A stretch of 32,494 bases of DNA, from assembly GCA_947624865.1 (NCBI GenBank), contig CANQMH010000016.1:1-32494 (forward strand), read 5' to 3'. The translations under genes were made by a program, and so were the position numbers. The DNA is from an uncultured Clostridia bacterium. Its GTDB lineage: Bacteria > Bacillota > Clostridia > Oscillospirales > Acutalibacteraceae. Positions 30,472 through 32,494 of the stretch are shown here, piece after piece. The notes beneath the pieces were generated by a model, which worked only from the letters and a program-made list of their open reading frames with translations, ran no database searches and was not told where the DNA came from. Positions within the stretch are counted from its first letter, which is position 1; each line of letters begins with the position of its first letter.

Positions 30472-30853
30472 GAAAAACTTAAAAAGCAATTGTATCTTAT
30501 TTACAATAGGCGGCATAGGTTATGCTCTGCTTGAAATACTGTGGCGCAGAAGAACCCACTGGACAATGGCTGTCACGGGCGGAACCTGCTTTGTATCGCT
30601 GTTCAAATTTTATAAAAAACACTCAAATATGAAAATGATTTCAAAATGCCTTTCTGGAAGCGCAATAATTACAGCAATGGAATTTTGCTGTGGTTGTATT
30701 GTTAATTTAAAATATAAGCTAAATGTATGGGATTATTCAAATTGCAGATTCAATATTAAGGGTCAGATTTGCCCGTTCTACAGTATTTTGTGGGCGTTTC
30801 TGTGTATTCCTGTCAGCGGTCTTTGCAAGCTTATTAATAAAAAACATTTGTAA
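30470..30853 (+). CDS. Small membrane protein of the putative ABC-transporter type IV (CmpB-like) family
   Basis: 127 residues from TTG 30470. Three to four helices. Family blocks: GGIGYALLEILWRRRTHWTM and VTGGTCFVSLF near the N-terminus, AIITAMEFCCGCIVNLKYKL, NVWDYSNCRFNIKGQICP, then SILWAFLCIPVSG. These pieces are shared by short proteins labelled putative ABC transporter permease or CmpB in Firmicutes. The family's transport role is not proven, and no ATPase gene lies nearby. The start is based on GGTGAT at 30460-30465; a GTG at 30461 falls inside it. The ribosome site lies in the 3' arm of a terminator hairpin. It is convergent with the CorC/HlyC-like gene. Confidence 0.8.
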   Translation: MKNLKSNCILFTIGGIGYALLEILWRRRTHWTMAVTGGTCFVSLFKFYKKHSNMKMISKCLSGSAIITAMEFCCGCIVNLKYKLNVWDYSNCRFNIKGQICPFYSILWAFLCIPVSGLCKLINKKHL

Positions 30854-30940
30854 TACCTAAACTATAATCAATAGCTTTATGTTTTTCAGCTAATTTTTAT
30901 CCATAAATTTATTATAAATTCAAAAATAAAATTCAAAACA

Positions 30941-30985
30941 CAAAATAAAAAGCCGTACATCACAAAACATCTGTGCTGTACGGCT
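30941..30985 (-). terminator. Intrinsic terminator of the CorC/HlyC-like gene
   Basis: Minus strand AGCCGTACA (30985-30977) pairs with TGTACGGCT (30959-30951) with a further short inner pairing, followed by TTTTATTTTG. Confidence 0.85.
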
Positions 30986-30993
30986 GAATTTGA

Positions 30994-32298
30994 TTATTCG
31001 TCTGTATTTAAATTTGTTTCGCTGTCGGTTTCATCATCTTTAGAATTTTCTTTGTCGAGCTTTTTCACAACCACTCTGATTATTCTCTGGTCTTTTACCT
31101 CCATAACTGTAAATCTGAAACCGCTTGCTTCAATGCTTTCACGCTTGTGGGGAATAGTACCCGCGTTTTCAAGAATGAAACCTCCTACGGTGATACTGTC
31201 GCTTTCAATGTCGTTTTCATCCATATCAAACAGTGCAAGCATATCGTCAAGCTCAATATCGCCGTTTACAAGAAACTCGTTTTTGCCTATTTTGTAGTAA
31301 TTATGTTCGATTTCTTCATCTTCGTCCCAGATTTCTCCCACAATTTCTTCAAGCAAGTCCTCCATTGTAACAATGCCCAAAGTTCCGCCGTATTCATCGG
31401 TAACAATAGCAAGATGAATTTTTGTACGCTTAAATGCGCTTAATATTTTTGAGAGCTGCTGTGTTCTGAAAACAAAGTAGGGCGGCTGCATTATATCACG
31501 CACATTCGGCGCTTTGCCGTCCGCAAGCGATTCAAGATAATCTCTCGTATGAAGAATACCCACAATGTGGTCAACTGTTTCCTCATATACTGGAATACGC
31601 GAATATCTGTGCTCAATTATTATATCCTTGATTTTCTCCTGACTGTCGTCAACGCTTATAAAAGTAACGTCGACCCGCGGAGTTAATATCTCCTCGGCGG
31701 TTTTTTCGTCAAAATCAAGAGCAGAGCGCACCATTTCACTTTCACTTTCTTCAAGAACGCCCTCTTCTTCGATGCTTTCTACAATATATTTAAGTTCATT
31801 CTCCGTAACAGACGGGATGTCCTCTGAACCTCCTGCGATTTTAAGTGCAAGGGATTTAAGTTTTATAAAAACAAAAACCAGCGGAGTAAGAATGAACATA
31901 AGCATTCTTAAAATACCTGCGGTTTTAATTGAAAAGCTGTCGCAGTGTTCCTTTGCAAGGCATTTTGGAATTACCTCGCCAAAGGTGAGCACAAGCAGAG
32001 TTGTAGCACCCGTGGCAATAGCCGTGCCTATATCTCCGAACAGTCTCAGGCAAAGTACAGTCGCAATTGAAGAACAGCTTAGGTTTACTATGTTATTGCA
32101 GATAAGAATTGTAGTCAGGGCATTGTCAAAATGTTCAATTACATAAAGAGCGTTTTTAGACTTTTTATTTCCGTTATCTACGCTCTGCTGTATTCGAATT
32201 TTGTTGACAAATGAAAATGCCGTTTCAGTTGCCGAAAAAAATGCCGAAAGCAGTACAAGAACAGCAACGACAATACCCATAATTATGTCGGACGTCAA
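30994..32298 (-). CDS. CNNM/CorC/HlyC-family transporter-like protein (hemolysin family)
   Basis: 434 residues. DUF21/CNNM membrane part (1 to about 150): AFFSATETAFSFVNKIRIQQ, then AIATGATTLLVLTFGEVIPKCLA. CBS pair about 205-325 (LTPRVDVTFISVDDSQEKIK, RIPVYEETVDHIVGILHTRDY, AIVTDEYGGTLGIVTMEDLLEEIVG). CorC_HlyC domain about 345-420. Such proteins move magnesium or other divalent ions, mostly as efflux; the name hemolysin is historical. TTG start at 32298 with GGAGTGAT 7 bases before. It is alone on the minus strand, and the C-terminal tail is acidic. Divergent from the promoter at 32392. Confidence 0.9.
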   Translation of the reverse strand: MTSDIIMGIVVAVLVLLSAFFSATETAFSFVNKIRIQQSVDNGNKKSKNALYVIEHFDNALTTILICNNIVNLSCSSIATVLCLRLFGDIGTAIATGATTLLVLTFGEVIPKCLAKEHCDSFSIKTAGILRMLMFILTPLVFVFIKLKSLALKIAGGSEDIPSVTENELKYIVESIEEEGVLEESESEMVRSALDFDEKTAEEILTPRVDVTFISVDDSQEKIKDIIIEHRYSRIPVYEETVDHIVGILHTRDYLESLADGKAPNVRDIMQPPYFVFRTQQLSKILSAFKRTKIHLAIVTDEYGGTLGIVTMEDLLEEIVGEIWDEDEEIEHNYYKIGKNEFLVNGDIELDDMLALFDMDENDIESDSITVGGFILENAGTIPHKRESIEASGFRFTVMEVKDQRIIRVVVKKLDKENSKDDETDSETNLNTDE

Positions 32299-32391
32299 TT
32301 AAATATCACTCCATAATAACAAATATTTCTTTAATAGTACAATAATTCTTTTAAATAATTATTGTTTATAAGAAATATAGCCATAAAAAGA

Positions 32392-32420
32392 TTGAAAAAA
32401 GTTGTATGAAATGTTATAAT
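32392..32420 (+). promoter_or_regulatory. Strong outward promoter at the right edge
   Basis: -35 TTGAAA (32392-32397), 17-bp spacer, -10 TATAAT (32415-32420). The gene it serves lies beyond the window. Confidence 0.8.
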
Positions 32421-32423
32421 AAC

Positions 32424-32487
32424 CTCACGCCGTTACCAAAATCAGAGATTTTGACGGCTGAGAGAACATTGAAACATAATTAATGTT
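32424..32487 (+). promoter_or_regulatory. Structured 5' leader, cut by the window end
   Basis: CTCA/TGAG, GCCGT/ACGGC and CAAAATC/GATTTTG nest as one long hairpin (32424-32462) with an AGA loop. AACATT/AATGTT (32465-32470/32482-32487) forms a second. It begins a few bases after the predicted transcript start, so it could be a riboswitch or T-box-like leader; no known class is recognised from this part. Confidence 0.45.
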
Positions 32488-32494
32488 TGCTTGC

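Noticed and set aside
32424..32494. TPP riboswitch (GGCTGAGA) at the right edge
   Set aside because: The CTGAGA is part of a simple hairpin whose other arm is CTCA; the GGGGTGC strand and the downstream ACCTGA segment are not seen.

Overview
The window looks like a chromosomal segment of a low-GC, anaerobic, spore-forming member of the Firmicutes (Clostridia; Ruminococcaceae/Oscillospiraceae). The evidence is the AT-rich intergenic DNA, strong AGGAGG-type ribosome sites with many GTG/TTG starts, an S-box (SAM-I) riboswitch, an apparently intact sigma-K gene with its pro-sequence, RNase M5, and a secreted protein carrying a type I dockerin with starch-binding-like (CBM26-type) modules. Dockerin plus CBM26-like modules plus sporulation brings Ruminococcus bromii-like amylosome bacteria to mind, but that placement is inference.

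Layout. 1-1619: a probable IS end at the left edge, then metK on the minus strand behind a SAM-I riboswitch with its own terminator; a second terminator in the leader is one copy of a dispersed 30-bp repeat. 1712-3734: a small cupin, two small conserved proteins and a manganese-catalase-like protein, all on the plus strand. 3593-4245 is a 650-bp gene-free stretch holding a terminator, a degenerate tRNA-Trp-like sequence and a MITE-like inverted-repeat element; I see nothing further in it. 4246-8714: a 1183-residue secreted dockerin/phosphoesterase protein and an AraC-type regulator separated by a perfect 16-bp palindrome. 8752-13725: sigK (minus), exodeoxyribonuclease III and a CarD-like regulator with a hairpin leader (plus), three tandem 30-bp repeats, then an alpha/beta-hydrolase-like protein and an LPG-synthase-like membrane protein (both minus).

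13891-16361: a four-helix membrane protein, a CBS-pair protein and an unrecognised Cys-rich protein (plus) converge on a thioredoxin/ferredoxin-thioredoxin-reductase-like pair (minus). 16520-21096: a three-gene acyl cluster (FabF-type ketosynthase, acyl-adenylating ligase, hot-dog thioesterase) divergent from a LysR regulator. 21182-30370 is a housekeeping run on the plus strand: yceD-rpmF, a DUF512 radical SAM protein, der, plsY, HIT protein, phosphoribosyltransferase, comEC, holA and rnmV. The right end has a small CmpB-like membrane protein, a CorC/HlyC-type transporter-like protein (minus), and a strong outward promoter with a structured leader cut by the window edge.

Working together: metK is controlled by its product SAM. 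The FTR-like protein probably passes ferredoxin electrons to the thioredoxin encoded next to it. The LysR regulator probably controls the divergent acyl cluster. YceD/L32, Der, HolA, RNase M5 and PlsY serve ribosome assembly, replication, rRNA maturation and phospholipid synthesis. No CRISPR array, rRNA, intact tRNA or prophage was seen.
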